A model generated the notes under the pieces. The model saw nothing but the letters and a program-made list of their open reading frames with translations, was not told where the DNA came from and made no database searches. Below are positions 1-6,057 of a stretch of DNA of 8,878 bases, piece after piece (position 1 is the stretch's first letter; the number at the start of each line of letters is the position of its first letter). Source of the DNA: Methanobacteriota archaeon (GTDB lineage: Archaea; Methanobacteriota; Methanobacteria; Methanobacteriales; Methanobacteriaceae); the NCBI GenBank assembly GCA_023409695.1, contig JAEYQZ010000139.1, positions 1 to 8,878 of the forward strand. Direction: 5' to 3'. Made by a program: the position numbers and the translations under genes.

Positions 1-956
1 GCAAATGGAGATATAATCACCATGAAAACAGTTTGAACTACAAGAATTAGTCCAGTTACATTAGGATCAAATCCTTTTATAAACTGTAAGTATAAACTCA
101 TCAGGAAACCTACTGCAAATAAACCCATATAACTTATAAGTGCTGCTAGATTAGAAAATGCAAACTTTCTATTGTTTAAAAATAATTTTATCTCTAAAAC
201 TGGATTTTCAACCTTTAATTCCCATATAACAAAACCTATAAATCCTACAATACCCAGGATGACCATCAGCATTCCAAGTGTCTCTGTAATATTCGAAAAT
301 CCCACTAAAATCAGCGCAAGCATCAGGATGTAAAGTAAAGATCCCCAATAGTCTAATTTTTCACCTTTACATACCGCCCATTCTTCTCCGTTCATTTTCC
401 AGAATACAAGTGCTATTACAAGTAATCCTATAGGCACAACTAAATAAAATATACTCCTCCAGCCTAGGTATTGTGTTAAAAAACCTCCCAAGACCGGCCC
501 CATAACAAGTCCCACATAAACTGCAGTGATATTTATTCCTATCGCTTTACCTCTTTCTTTAGGAGGAAATACTGACATTATAATAGCCAGTCCTGTTACA
601 AATATCATTGCACTTCCGATACCCTGAATAACTCTGGTTATAATAAGAAATTCAGCTGAAGTAGATATAGCTGCCAAAAAAGATGAGATAGTGATAATTA
701 CAATACCATATGTAAAAATCTTTTTCATTCCATAAATATCAGCAATTCTACCAAAAGGAACTGCAAACATTGCCGATGTTAAAAAAAACGCTGTCGTAAT
801 CCAGCTTAAAAGAATTGCATTAACTGCTAATTCACTTGAAATTGTTGGGAGAGCGACATTTAATGATGTACCCATAAATGGGGTTAAAAATGATGCCATG
901 GTAGCAATCAGCAAAATAGTTGTTTTATTTACATTTTTAGATATTTGTGTCTCCAT
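1..956 (-). CDS. MFS multidrug exporter, DHA2 (EmrB/QacA) type, 3' end outside window
   Basis: The first 318 residues can be read; the C-terminus lies beyond position 1. It is a hydrophobic protein with many membrane segments. It carries DHA-family motifs: LNVALP in helix 1 (residues 32-37), GRIADIYGMKK (motif A, 69-79), TRVIQGIGSA (motif B, 107-116), and GPVLGG followed by LGWRSIF (motif C, 153-170), the hallmark of drug/H+ antiporters. The family exports drugs or toxic compounds across the cell membrane using the proton gradient; the substrate cannot be predicted. The acidic residue usual just before the helix 1 motif (LDxTxVNVALP) is absent; this protein has FMGTSLNVALP. The ATG at 956-954 has AGGATGGG (complement of 965-972) 8 nt upstream. 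It lies 202 bp downstream of the VOC gene on the same strand, probably with its own promoter. Family assignment is firm; full length is unknown. Confidence 0.93.
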   Translation of the reverse strand, partial: METQISKNVNKTTILLIATMASFLTPFMGTSLNVALPTISSELAVNAILLSWITTAFFLTSAMFAVPFGRIADIYGMKKIFTYGIVIITISSFLAAISTSAEFLIITRVIQGIGSAMIFVTGLAIIMSVFPPKERGKAIGINITAVYVGLVMGPVLGGFLTQYLGWRSIFYLVVPIGLLVIALVFWKMNGEEWAVCKGEKLDYWGSLLYILMLALILVGFSNITETLGMLMVILGIVGFIGFVIWELKVENPVLEIKLFLNNRKFAFSNLAALISYMGLFAVGFLMSLYLQFIKGFDPNVTGLILVVQTVFMVIISPF

Positions 957-1017
957 TTTCTTTTCCCATCCTGTGATTATAGTTTACATTATCAGAGTAA
1001 CATCCCGAGCCCAAAAT

Positions 1018-1025
1018 TTTATAAA
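1018..1025 (-). promoter_or_regulatory. Candidate TATA box of the MFS gene
   Basis: TTTATAAA on the minus strand, inside a longer AT-rich stretch (1018-1034). About 25 nt downstream would put transcription start near 996, giving a leader of about 40 nt that contains the ribosome binding site. Assigned by position and composition only. Confidence 0.45.
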
Positions 1026-1102
1026 TAATATATCTACTTCCCCATATAAGACCTTATGATACTTATAATCTACAGAATTAACCATAAAACTGGTAACGAA
1101 CC

Positions 1103-1113
1103 CGGAAAAAAAT
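1103..1113 (-). terminator. T-run downstream of the VOC gene
   Basis: The minus strand has a run of seven T (complement of 1106-1112) about 47 nt past the VOC stop codon, consistent with archaeal termination at oligo-T. It would separate the VOC transcript from the MFS gene. No strong hairpin directly precedes it. Confidence 0.35.
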
Positions 1114-1140
1114 GGCCAATGCTAATAGATTTAATTAAAG

Positions 1141-1159
1141 ATTACTAAAATTTAGTAAT
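1141..1159. repeat. Perfect 19-bp palindrome at the VOC stop codon
   Basis: Arms ATTACTAAA (1141-1149) and TTTAGTAAT (1151-1159) surround one central A. The right arm overlaps the first base of the VOC stop codon (complement of 1159-1161). It contains TACT, 7 bases, AGTA. It may be the stem of a 3'-end hairpin for the VOC transcript, or a protein-binding site upstream of the MFS gene. The sequence alone does not decide. Confidence 0.6.
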
Positions 1160-1509
1160 TAGTGGTGTTGAATTAGCGCTATTCTGACTCCATTTGGATC
1201 TTCTAAGAAAGCAAGTGTCCCAACTTTTATTGGAGTTGGTTCCATGGTGATTTTAGCACCTTTAGATTTGAGTTCTTTCACTGTGGAGTTTATATCTTCA
1301 ACATCTATACCCATTGAAAATAGTCCAGGTTCATCTACTGGATTTTTAATGAGTTCTACCATGGTTTCTCCTTCGCCTTTAAGCAGTGTAATTGATCCTG
1401 CAGGCCCCAGATCGTACTGACTGTCTATTTCAAAGCCCATAACGTCACGATAGAATTTAATTGACTCATCCATATCCTTAACTATCATAGTCGTGTATTT
1501 AATTTTCAT
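1159..1509 (-). CDS. VOC-superfamily (glyoxalase/bleomycin-resistance fold) protein
   Basis: A 116-aa single VOC domain with two beta-alpha-beta-beta-beta halves: KYTTMIVKDMDESIKFYRDV (residues 4-23) opens the first, and FSMGIDVEDI (64-73) through DPNGVRIALI (104-113) forms the second. Family members include glyoxalase I, dioxygenases and antibiotic-binding proteins. The usual metal ligands are mostly absent: the first His position is Tyr5, the second-half His is Ser65 and the last Glu is Ala111; only Glu52 remains. Metal catalysis of the glyoxalase type is therefore doubtful, and a binding role is possible. An in-frame ATG 4 codons upstream (1521) exists. I prefer the ATG at 1509 because GGTGGT just before it is a good ribosome binding site and family members start at this point. 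It diverges from a TrmB regulator and precedes an MFS exporter, which hints at a small detoxification cassette (inference). Confidence 0.88.
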   Translation of the reverse strand: MKIKYTTMIVKDMDESIKFYRDVMGFEIDSQYDLGPAGSITLLKGEGETMVELIKNPVDEPGLFSMGIDVEDINSTVKELKSKGAKITMEPTPIKVGTLAFLEDPNGVRIALIQHH

Positions 1510-1547
1510 AGTTACCACCATCTTTATCTTTTATAAAATGGAAGCAG

Positions 1548-1560
1548 CTTATAAATATAG
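1548..1560. promoter_or_regulatory. Shared bidirectional TATA region, VOC / TrmB regulator
   Basis: CTTATAAATATAG reads as a TATA box on the plus strand (TTATAAATA) and on the minus strand (TATATTTATAAG). On the plus strand, a start about 25 nt downstream falls near 1578, just before the ribosome binding site at 1581-1586. On the minus strand it falls near 1529, before GGTGGT and the ATG at 1509. A second minus-strand candidate (TTTTATAAAA, about 1528-1537) would make the VOC mRNA leaderless. Confidence 0.5.
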
Positions 1561-1592
1561 TGTAACTTTAACAGGTGAAAAGGTGACAAAGC

Positions 1593-2387
1593 ATGATGTT
1601 TGATGAGAAAATGTTGTCTTCTTTGCAGAAGCTTGGTTTAACAAATTACGGCGCAAGGACTTACATCGTTATAACAAATTTCGGACCAATTGACGCTTCA
1701 AGTATTGCCAAAGAGGCAAATATACCTCGGACAAAGATTTATGATGTTTTAAATAAGTTAGAGGATGAAGGATGGATAAATGTAGAGCACGGAAGACCTA
1801 TGCTATTTACTGCCCGAGATCCGCGAAACATAATCGATGAACGCAGATCAAATCTTTTTACAGAAATCGATGCACTACTTAGTGAAATGTCGATGATGTA
1901 TGACCATCAGATTAAAAAGGAAATACCTAAAGTGTGGTTAATCCATGGTAAGGACAATATTACAGCTAAATCACTGGATATGATATCAAAAGCAAGGAAA
2001 AGCGTCATGATGACTGGTGATTTATATTTCCCTGAAGAGGTTGAGTCCCTAAAATCCATCATCCCCAAAGCCAAAAGAAATTTTATCAGCTTTCGAATTA
2101 TTGCAGGCGATGTTATAAAGACCAGTGAAGGTGAGATTGACCTTGTAAAAGCATTTGCTGAAGTCCAACCAGACATGATAATTTCAGGGAAACCTCCCAT
2201 TAAGTATGTAGTAGTCGACGAAAAAGAACTGCTGATCATGTTCCCCAAAATAAATGAAGAAATTTTAGATCTTAACAAAGTAGTTGCTTTGTGGATTCCT
2301 AGCCCTGCAGTAGCATCTTCTATGACTGATATGTTCAATATGCGGTGGAATGCATACGTGAAAATGCAAACACCCGATGATCAATGA
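1593..2387 (+). CDS. TrmB-family transcriptional regulator
   Basis: 264 aa. Residues about 8-70 form the TrmB winged helix-turn-helix: LQKLGLTNYGARTY is the first helix, IPRTKIYDVL (44-53) the recognition helix, and INVEHGRPMLF (62-72) the wing. A charged helical linker (about 78-110) follows. The effector domain (about 112-258), beginning KVWLIHGKDNI, resembles the phospholipase-D-like C-terminal region of TrmB proteins but shows no HKD catalytic motif, so ligand sensing is expected rather than catalysis. TrmB proteins in archaea often bind sugars or other metabolites and act as repressors or activators; this ligand is unknown. AGGTGA at 1581-1586 precedes the ATG at 1593 by 6 nt; a second ATG follows directly at 1596. 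The VOC gene diverges from it across an 83-bp gap, which suggests control of that gene and of itself. It is a paralog of the regulator at 3924-4721. Confidence 0.92.
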   Translation: MMFDEKMLSSLQKLGLTNYGARTYIVITNFGPIDASSIAKEANIPRTKIYDVLNKLEDEGWINVEHGRPMLFTARDPRNIIDERRSNLFTEIDALLSEMSMMYDHQIKKEIPKVWLIHGKDNITAKSLDMISKARKSVMMTGDLYFPEEVESLKSIIPKAKRNFISFRIIAGDVIKTSEGEIDLVKAFAEVQPDMIISGKPPIKYVVVDEKELLIMFPKINEEILDLNKVVALWIPSPAVASSMTDMFNMRWNAYVKMQTPDDQ

Positions 2388-2405
2388 ATTAATTAATTTT
2401 TAGTT

Positions 2406-2600
<195 letters not shown>

Positions 2601-2617
2601 TTTTAAACTTCCTTAAA

Positions 2618-2950
2618 TTATTTAGCAGATTTTACAGGATTAGGGACTTTAACAATAAGAATATGGAGATCTTTTTCACTCTTATTATACCAGCAGTGTG
2701 GTATTCTTGCTGGGCTGTCAATTAACATGTCCCGTGTTACTTTCTTTTTTTCATCCCCTATTTCTACAATTCCTTCACCTTCAAGAACATAGAAAAACAC
2801 GTCAACAGGCGTCATATGTTTTTTTAAAGATTCTCCAGGTTTTATTGTCATATGTACGGCTACTGCATTTTTGGTATTATATATTCTACGTGCATCTACT
2901 CCATGTGGATTTGGAGATGGTTCAATATTTGCGATTTCAACTATTTTCAT
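2618..2950 (-). CDS. Small single-domain cupin protein
   Basis: 110 aa, a single conserved beta-barrel (cupin_2 type). Motif 1 runs PGESLKKHMTPVDVFFYVLEGEG-like over residues 38-60; motif 2 is SPARIPHCWYN (79-89). Of the usual metal ligands, His45 and His85 are present, but the second His of HxH is Thr47 and the Glu position is Val51 with Asp50 beside it. Metal binding may be altered or lost, leaving a ligand-binding or structural role. GGTGAT (complement of 2956-2961) lies 5 nt before the ATG, within the 18-nt gap after the upstream gene, so it is co-transcribed with the NapH-like gene. The fold is confidently assigned; the function is not predictable. Confidence 0.88.
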   Translation of the reverse strand: MKIVEIANIEPSPNPHGVDARRIYNTKNAVAVHMTIKPGESLKKHMTPVDVFFYVLEGEGIVEIGDEKKKVTRDMLIDSPARIPHCWYNKSEKDLHILIVKVPNPVKSAK

Positions 2951-2968
2951 GTTTTATCACCTACAATT

Positions 2969-3691
2969 TTAATCTTTAATGTTGAATGAATAGTTAATAG
3001 CCTTTTCAGGGCAGTTTTCTATGCATTCACCACATAATATGCAATTTAAGTTTTCCATAGTGTCATTTTTAACCATATCATTTACATCTAATCCCATAGG
3101 GCATGCTTTATTACATAATTTACAATTAGAACAGTTTTCATGACTGTTTTTTAAATGCACGGTCGGTATTTTAATTTTTCTACCTAATTTAGTTCCTATT
3201 GATAGGAAAACTCCTTGAGGACATAAATATTTACAGAATGCCCTGCTTCCAAAGACTACAGCTAAAAGACCAGTTATTACGATAAATGCTGGTATTAAAA
3301 TAACCAGTTGTGAGCTGCCCATGGAGATAAATAAATCAATTCCTTTCAAGCCCCCCATCTTTAAAATAGAATATGAAACTATCAAAAGAAAAATCACAAA
3401 AAAGAAATATCTTATTTTGCTTGCTTTTTCAGATTTCGGCTTTTTATTTGTATATCTACCTAAAATTTCTTGCAGTGCCCCATATGGACATGTATAACCA
3501 CATGATATTGATCTACCCATGAATAATGATAGGAGTAACCATGCCGTAAAAACAAGAGAACTCAATGTAATTATACCAATTTTAATTCCTTCTACCATCA
3601 AAATGACTGAATAAAAGTTTGCCAGTAATGGCAGGAATATTATCAAAGATATTAAAATATATGTTCTTGTCCTAATTTTACGATTTTTCAT
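2969..3691 (-). CDS. NapH-like membrane polyferredoxin (two 4Fe-4S clusters)
   Basis: 240 aa. Hydrophobic stretches at about 10-32, 38-58, 95-110 and 128-148 are membrane helices. Two CxxxCP motifs characteristic of NapH/MauN/CcoG-like membrane ferredoxins occur at C64-GYT-C68-P and C153-KYL-C157-P. The C-terminus carries two ferredoxin clusters: C187, C190, C193, C197-P and C217, C220, C223, C227-P. In the family such proteins pass electrons between a membrane or soluble donor and a periplasmic or cytoplasmic acceptor. No nitrate reductase genes are in the window, so the napH name is not justified. It is first in an operon with a cupin and a zinc-ribbon protein (gaps of 18 and 17 nt). The ribosome binding site is weak. 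Two perfect hairpins lie 28 bp upstream (3720-3768), and a TrmB regulator diverges beyond them. Confidence 0.92.
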   Translation of the reverse strand: MKNRKIRTRTYILISLIIFLPLLANFYSVILMVEGIKIGIITLSSLVFTAWLLLSLFMGRSISCGYTCPYGALQEILGRYTNKKPKSEKASKIRYFFFVIFLLIVSYSILKMGGLKGIDLFISMGSSQLVILIPAFIVITGLLAVVFGSRAFCKYLCPQGVFLSIGTKLGRKIKIPTVHLKNSHENCSNCKLCNKACPMGLDVNDMVKNDTMENLNCILCGECIENCPEKAINYSFNIKD

Positions 3692-3719
3692 TTATACCAC
3701 TTCTAATTCCTTATAGCTT

Positions 3720-3740
3720 GCAAAAATCGGAGATTTTTGC
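3720..3740. repeat. Perfect hairpin A (9-bp arms, GGA loop)
   Basis: Arms GCAAAAATC (3720-3728) and GATTTTTGC (3732-3740) enclose GGA. It has the same design as the hairpins at 8128-8380: an A-rich left arm, a T-rich right arm and exactly three central bases. It sits 28 bp upstream of the NapH-like gene start and abuts hairpin B with no spacer. Confidence 0.85.
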
Positions 3741-3768
3741 GCTCCAAAAACCATCGGTTTTTGAGAGC
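3741..3768. repeat. Perfect hairpin B (8-bp inner and 4-bp outer stem, ATC loop)
   Basis: Arms CAAAAACC (3745-3752) and GGTTTTTG (3756-3763) enclose ATC. An outer stem of GCTC (3741-3744) and GAGC (3765-3768) follows after a single bulged A at 3764. It begins on the base after hairpin A ends. Confidence 0.85.
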
Positions 3769-3863
3769 GTCCGCTAAACCATCTCTAAAACGAATTAAAA
3801 CTCAAATATTAGTATTATCCAAATTTAACGGTTTACGTATTTTTATTTAAGATTCATATCCAC

Positions 3864-3919
3864 AATATTTAAATGTTTTTTCACTAAATAAGTATAAAAT
3901 GAAAAAACAGGGAGGGATC
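3864..3919 (+). promoter_or_regulatory. Candidate promoter and ribosome binding site of the second TrmB gene
   Basis: Two TATA-like elements lie upstream: AATATTTAAATG near 3864-3875 and AGTATAAAAT at 3891-3900. GGGAGGGATC (3910-3919) is an almost perfect ribosome binding site match, with GGAGG at 3911-3915. If the first TATA is used, the leader (start near 3893) includes this site. If the second is used, the mRNA would begin near 3921 and be almost leaderless. Confidence 0.5.
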
Positions 3920-3923
3920 TTTT

Positions 3924-4721
3924 ATTCCAATAAAACAAACCACAGCAAATGCACTTAAAATAATGGGACTTACAGATTATGAATCCAAAGCATATTTAGC
4001 ATTAGCTTCTTTTATCTCCGCTACTGCTTTAGATATCAGCGAAGCTTCAGGCGTGCCCCAATCTAAAATATATGAAGTCCTTAGAAGCCTTGCAAAAAAA
4101 GGATTCATAGAAATACAGAGAGGTAAACCTTTAAAATATGAAATAATACCACCTCAAGATGTTTTTGAGAAATCAAAGGCAAAAATTAAAGAAGAACTGG
4201 AAGAAGCAGAATCAGAAATTAAAACCATTTACGAAAACCAGATACCAACAGCACCGCCCCATATCTGGCTAATTTATGGAACAAACAAAATTGTAAAGAA
4301 AGAACTTGAAATCATCGGCCGTGCCAAGAACACTCTACACATTGCAGCAGGTTTTGTGTTTCACGGCGAAGTTGAAAAATTAAAGGAACACATTAATAAA
4401 TCATTAAAAAATGGAGTTCAAACCAGAATAATAGTAGCACCCCACAGTGTCACAGATGGAGAAAAAATAGAAATTTCCAAAAATCTTAAGAAATTGGATT
4501 GTGAGGTTAAAACATTCCAGATCCCCTTCATAAAAGTCATAATCAGAGATAAAAAAGAAATGCTGCTGATATTCTGCAAATTTAAAGACGGAGTCTTAAT
4601 ATCACAAACTGCAATAGGAGTATGGAACCAATATACAGAATTCGTAGAAACTATAGCAGATTTATATAACCTGGTATGGAACATGGATCTATTAAAATAC
4701 ACTTTCAAAGACTTCAACTGA
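3924..4721 (+). CDS. TrmB-family transcriptional regulator, probable ATT start
   Basis: A paralog of the regulator at 1593 with the same layout: TrmB winged helix (LKIMGLTDYESKAY, recognition helix VPQSKIYEVL, wing IEIQRGKPLKYE), a strongly charged helical linker, and an effector domain starting HIWLIYGTNKI. The first ATG in frame is at 3963, but it would remove part of helix 1 and has no ribosome binding site. Reading from ATT at 3924 adds 13 residues (IPIKQTTANALKI), restores helix 1, and makes GLT fall at residues 15-17 exactly as in the paralog. A strong GGAGG lies 8 nt before this ATT. An in-frame stop at 3900-3902 limits further extension. It diverges from the NapH-like operon, a plausible target, and ends convergently with the AhpD-like gene. 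The family is firm; the start is moderately supported. Confidence 0.9.
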   Translation: MPIKQTTANALKIMGLTDYESKAYLALASFISATALDISEASGVPQSKIYEVLRSLAKKGFIEIQRGKPLKYEIIPPQDVFEKSKAKIKEELEEAESEIKTIYENQIPTAPPHIWLIYGTNKIVKKELEIIGRAKNTLHIAAGFVFHGEVEKLKEHINKSLKNGVQTRIIVAPHSVTDGEKIEISKNLKKLDCEVKTFQIPFIKVIIRDKKEMLLIFCKFKDGVLISQTAIGVWNQYTEFVETIADLYNLVWNMDLLKYTFKDFN

Positions 4722-4759
4722 ATTTTTATTTAAACTTTAAATCAAAAGCAATAAAAATT

Positions 4760-4789
4760 GAATAAAAAAGTAAAGGATAAATTATCCTT
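4760..4789 (-). terminator. Hairpin plus T-run terminator of the AhpD-like gene
   Basis: AAGGATAA (4773-4780) and TTATCCTT (4782-4789) form a perfect palindrome around one base and overlap the stop codon (complement of 4782-4784). On the minus strand it is followed by ACTTTTTTATT (T-run at 4764-4769). T-rich sequence at 4722-4731 could likewise end the convergent TrmB transcript. Confidence 0.6.
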
Positions 4790-5129
4790 CATTTTCAAGG
4801 TCATCTAAAATATTAATAAGTCGATTTCTAACCAGAACTAATGAAGGGCCTCCGCCTAGCTCAACACCCACCGTAGCAGATTCTATAACCTCTTGTCGGG
4901 TTGCACCTGCTTTAAGTGCTTTATTGGTGTGGTTAATCATACATGGAGTACATCTTACAGCCACTGCCGCACAAACTGCCATTAATTGTTTATATTTATT
5001 ACTTATTTCCCCTTCATGGTAATAATTTTTTTGTGAATCAAGATAACCCTGAAAAAGGTGGGTTGATTCTTGTTCTAAACGTTTATTCAGCACCATTGCC
5101 TTTTCTAAAGTTTTTTTAGTAGAATTCAT
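4782..5129 (-). CDS. AhpD-like / carboxymuconolactone decarboxylase family protein
   Basis: 115 aa, a single all-helical CMD domain. The redox signature is RCTPCMINH: Cys60, Cys63 and His67, as in AhpD-type alkylhydroperoxidases, followed by NKALKAGATRQEVIES and VGVELGGGPS. In AhpD the catalytic Glu lies 12 residues before the first Cys; here that position is Gln48, so the proton relay may differ. Likely role: a thiol-dependent peroxidase or other redox protein in the cytoplasm (family inference). AAGGAG (complement of 5140-5145) lies 10 nt before the ATG, and a TATA-like TTGATATATT lies at about 5173-5182. It is divergent from an ArsR-type regulator with a 215-bp gap holding inverted repeats, and such regulator-target pairs are common. 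The decarboxylase name of the family should not be taken as its reaction. Confidence 0.9.
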   Translation of the reverse strand: MNSTKKTLEKAMVLNKRLEQESTHLFQGYLDSQKNYYHEGEISNKYKQLMAVCAAVAVRCTPCMINHTNKALKAGATRQEVIESATVGVELGGGPSLVLVRNRLINILDDLENEG

Positions 5130-5162
5130 TTTAATTTTTCTCCTTTTAGTTTGTAAATAAAA

Positions 5163-5186
5163 ATTTGACTTCTGAATATATCAAAT
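5163..5186. promoter_or_regulatory. Inverted repeat over the AhpD-like gene promoter
   Basis: ATTTGA (5163-5168) and TCAAAT (5181-5186) are separated by 12 bases and flank or overlap the probable minus-strand TATA box. It could be a regulator site blocking TBP binding. Short arms in AT-rich DNA make this tentative. Confidence 0.3.
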
Positions 5187-5197
5187 ACTGAGATACG

Positions 5198-5215
5198 TTT
5201 CAAAAATATTTGAAA
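5198..5215. promoter_or_regulatory. Candidate ArsR operator in the divergent gap
   Basis: TTTCAAA (5198-5204) and TTTGAAA (5209-5215) form perfect 7-bp arms around AATA. TTCAA/TTGAA cores with short spacers resemble operators of ArsR/SmtB regulators. It lies just upstream of the AhpD-like gene promoter and 130 bp before the ArsR start. Confidence 0.4.
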
Positions 5216-5344
5216 ACCTCTCGTTTTTGTATAATTCTACATAATGCGGAAACTATAGACATGTATACTAATAAAAACTAATAATTAAGCTTTAAGATAG
5301 TGCATTATTAAAGTGAAATAAACGAAAAACTTTTTATTGACTAA

Positions 5345-5725
5345 ATGCAGATTTTTTTTATGGAATATCAACGCTGTTGTCCTACTGATCCTGATTCAAA
5401 ACAAGCTTGGGAAGAGGAACTTCATAAAGATTCGATTTATTTGGAAAATATTAATATATACGAAGTATCTCAAATATTTAAGGTTTTAAATAACCATTCA
5501 CGTTTGAAAATAGCTATTCTATTATCTAAAAAAGATTATTGTGTTTGTGAATTGGTTCAAATATTAAAAGAGAAACATAACTCAGTTTCTTATAATTTAA
5601 GTATATTAAAAGAACATCAACTGGTAGATTCCTACTACAGATCTAAGGACAAATATTATAAATTAGATGAAAAAGGGACAAAACTATTACGTTGTTTGAA
5701 ACATAATTTGATATCAGAGCTTTAA
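5345..5725 (+). CDS. ArsR/SmtB-family regulator with metal- or thiol-sensing cysteines
   Basis: 126 aa. The winged helix spans about residues 38-112: VSQIFKVLNNHSRLKIAILL (helices 1-2), YCVCELVQIL (65-74) and the recognition helix HNSVSYNLSILKEHQLV (78-94), with the wing SYYRSKDKYYKL. Cys66-Val-Cys68 in CVCEL matches the alpha-3 CVC metal site of ArsR/CadC-type repressors. An N-terminal Cys11-Cys12 pair resembles the extra ligands of CadC-like members. Such proteins release DNA on binding arsenite, cadmium or similar soft metals, or on thiol oxidation; the inducer here is not determinable. Neither ATG (5345 or 5360) has a clear ribosome binding site. A T-rich TATA-like stretch at about 5331-5339 would favour a leaderless mRNA starting near the second ATG (residue 6). 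It is divergent from the AhpD-like gene, the likely target. Confidence 0.9.
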   Translation: MQIFFMEYQRCCPTDPDSKQAWEEELHKDSIYLENINIYEVSQIFKVLNNHSRLKIAILLSKKDYCVCELVQILKEKHNSVSYNLSILKEHQLVDSYYRSKDKYYKLDEKGTKLLRCLKHNLISEL

Positions 5726-6057
5726 TTCTAAATAGTATGACTTAAAATAATACGCTCTAGAATATTATATTAATGTCATAATTTGTGTGAATCATTGATT
5801 AAATGGATTTTCAAATATTTTGCAGAACTAATAAGCTCAAAAATTTGAATTTTTATGTATTAATAAGAATATAAATGTTTATGTAAAACTGCTGACGTTA
5901 ATAATAAACAAATATATAATAAAAATAGCCTAAAAAGAATAAATTTCGTTTTATAGTGTTAAATATAATTTTTACAGAATAATGACTGGAATTTGTGGAA
6001 AAAAGAATAAAAATATAATTTTATTTATAATAATTTATTTTTATGAAACCGCAATAA
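5726..6057. other. AT-rich intergenic stretch without a gene
   Basis: 332 bp of very AT-rich sequence. I see no supported ORF, RNA gene or repeat family. One small inverted repeat, AAAAATT (5839-5845) with AATTTTT (5848-5854), lies about 115 bp after the ArsR stop and could be structural. On the minus strand, TTTTTATTCTTTT near 6001-6013 is a possible terminator for the gene at 6058-6261. Confidence 0.6.

Noticed and set aside
1907..2338. 143-aa open frame antisense to the first TrmB regulator
   Set aside because: It lies wholly within a well-supported TrmB gene on the other strand and resembles no protein family.
2698..2979. 93-aa plus-strand frame over the cupin gene
   Set aside because: Antisense to a clear cupin domain; its Leu/Phe-rich composition is a reverse-complement artefact.
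3899..3958. Short plus-strand frame starting ATG at 3899, upstream of the second TrmB gene
   Set aside because: About 19 codons, out of frame with the regulator, overlaps the strong ribosome binding site, and does not resemble a TrmB N-terminus; a leader peptide is possible but unsupported.
4418..4717. 99-aa open frame antisense to the second TrmB regulator
   Set aside because: A shadow of the TrmB coding sequence with no start signals or domain.
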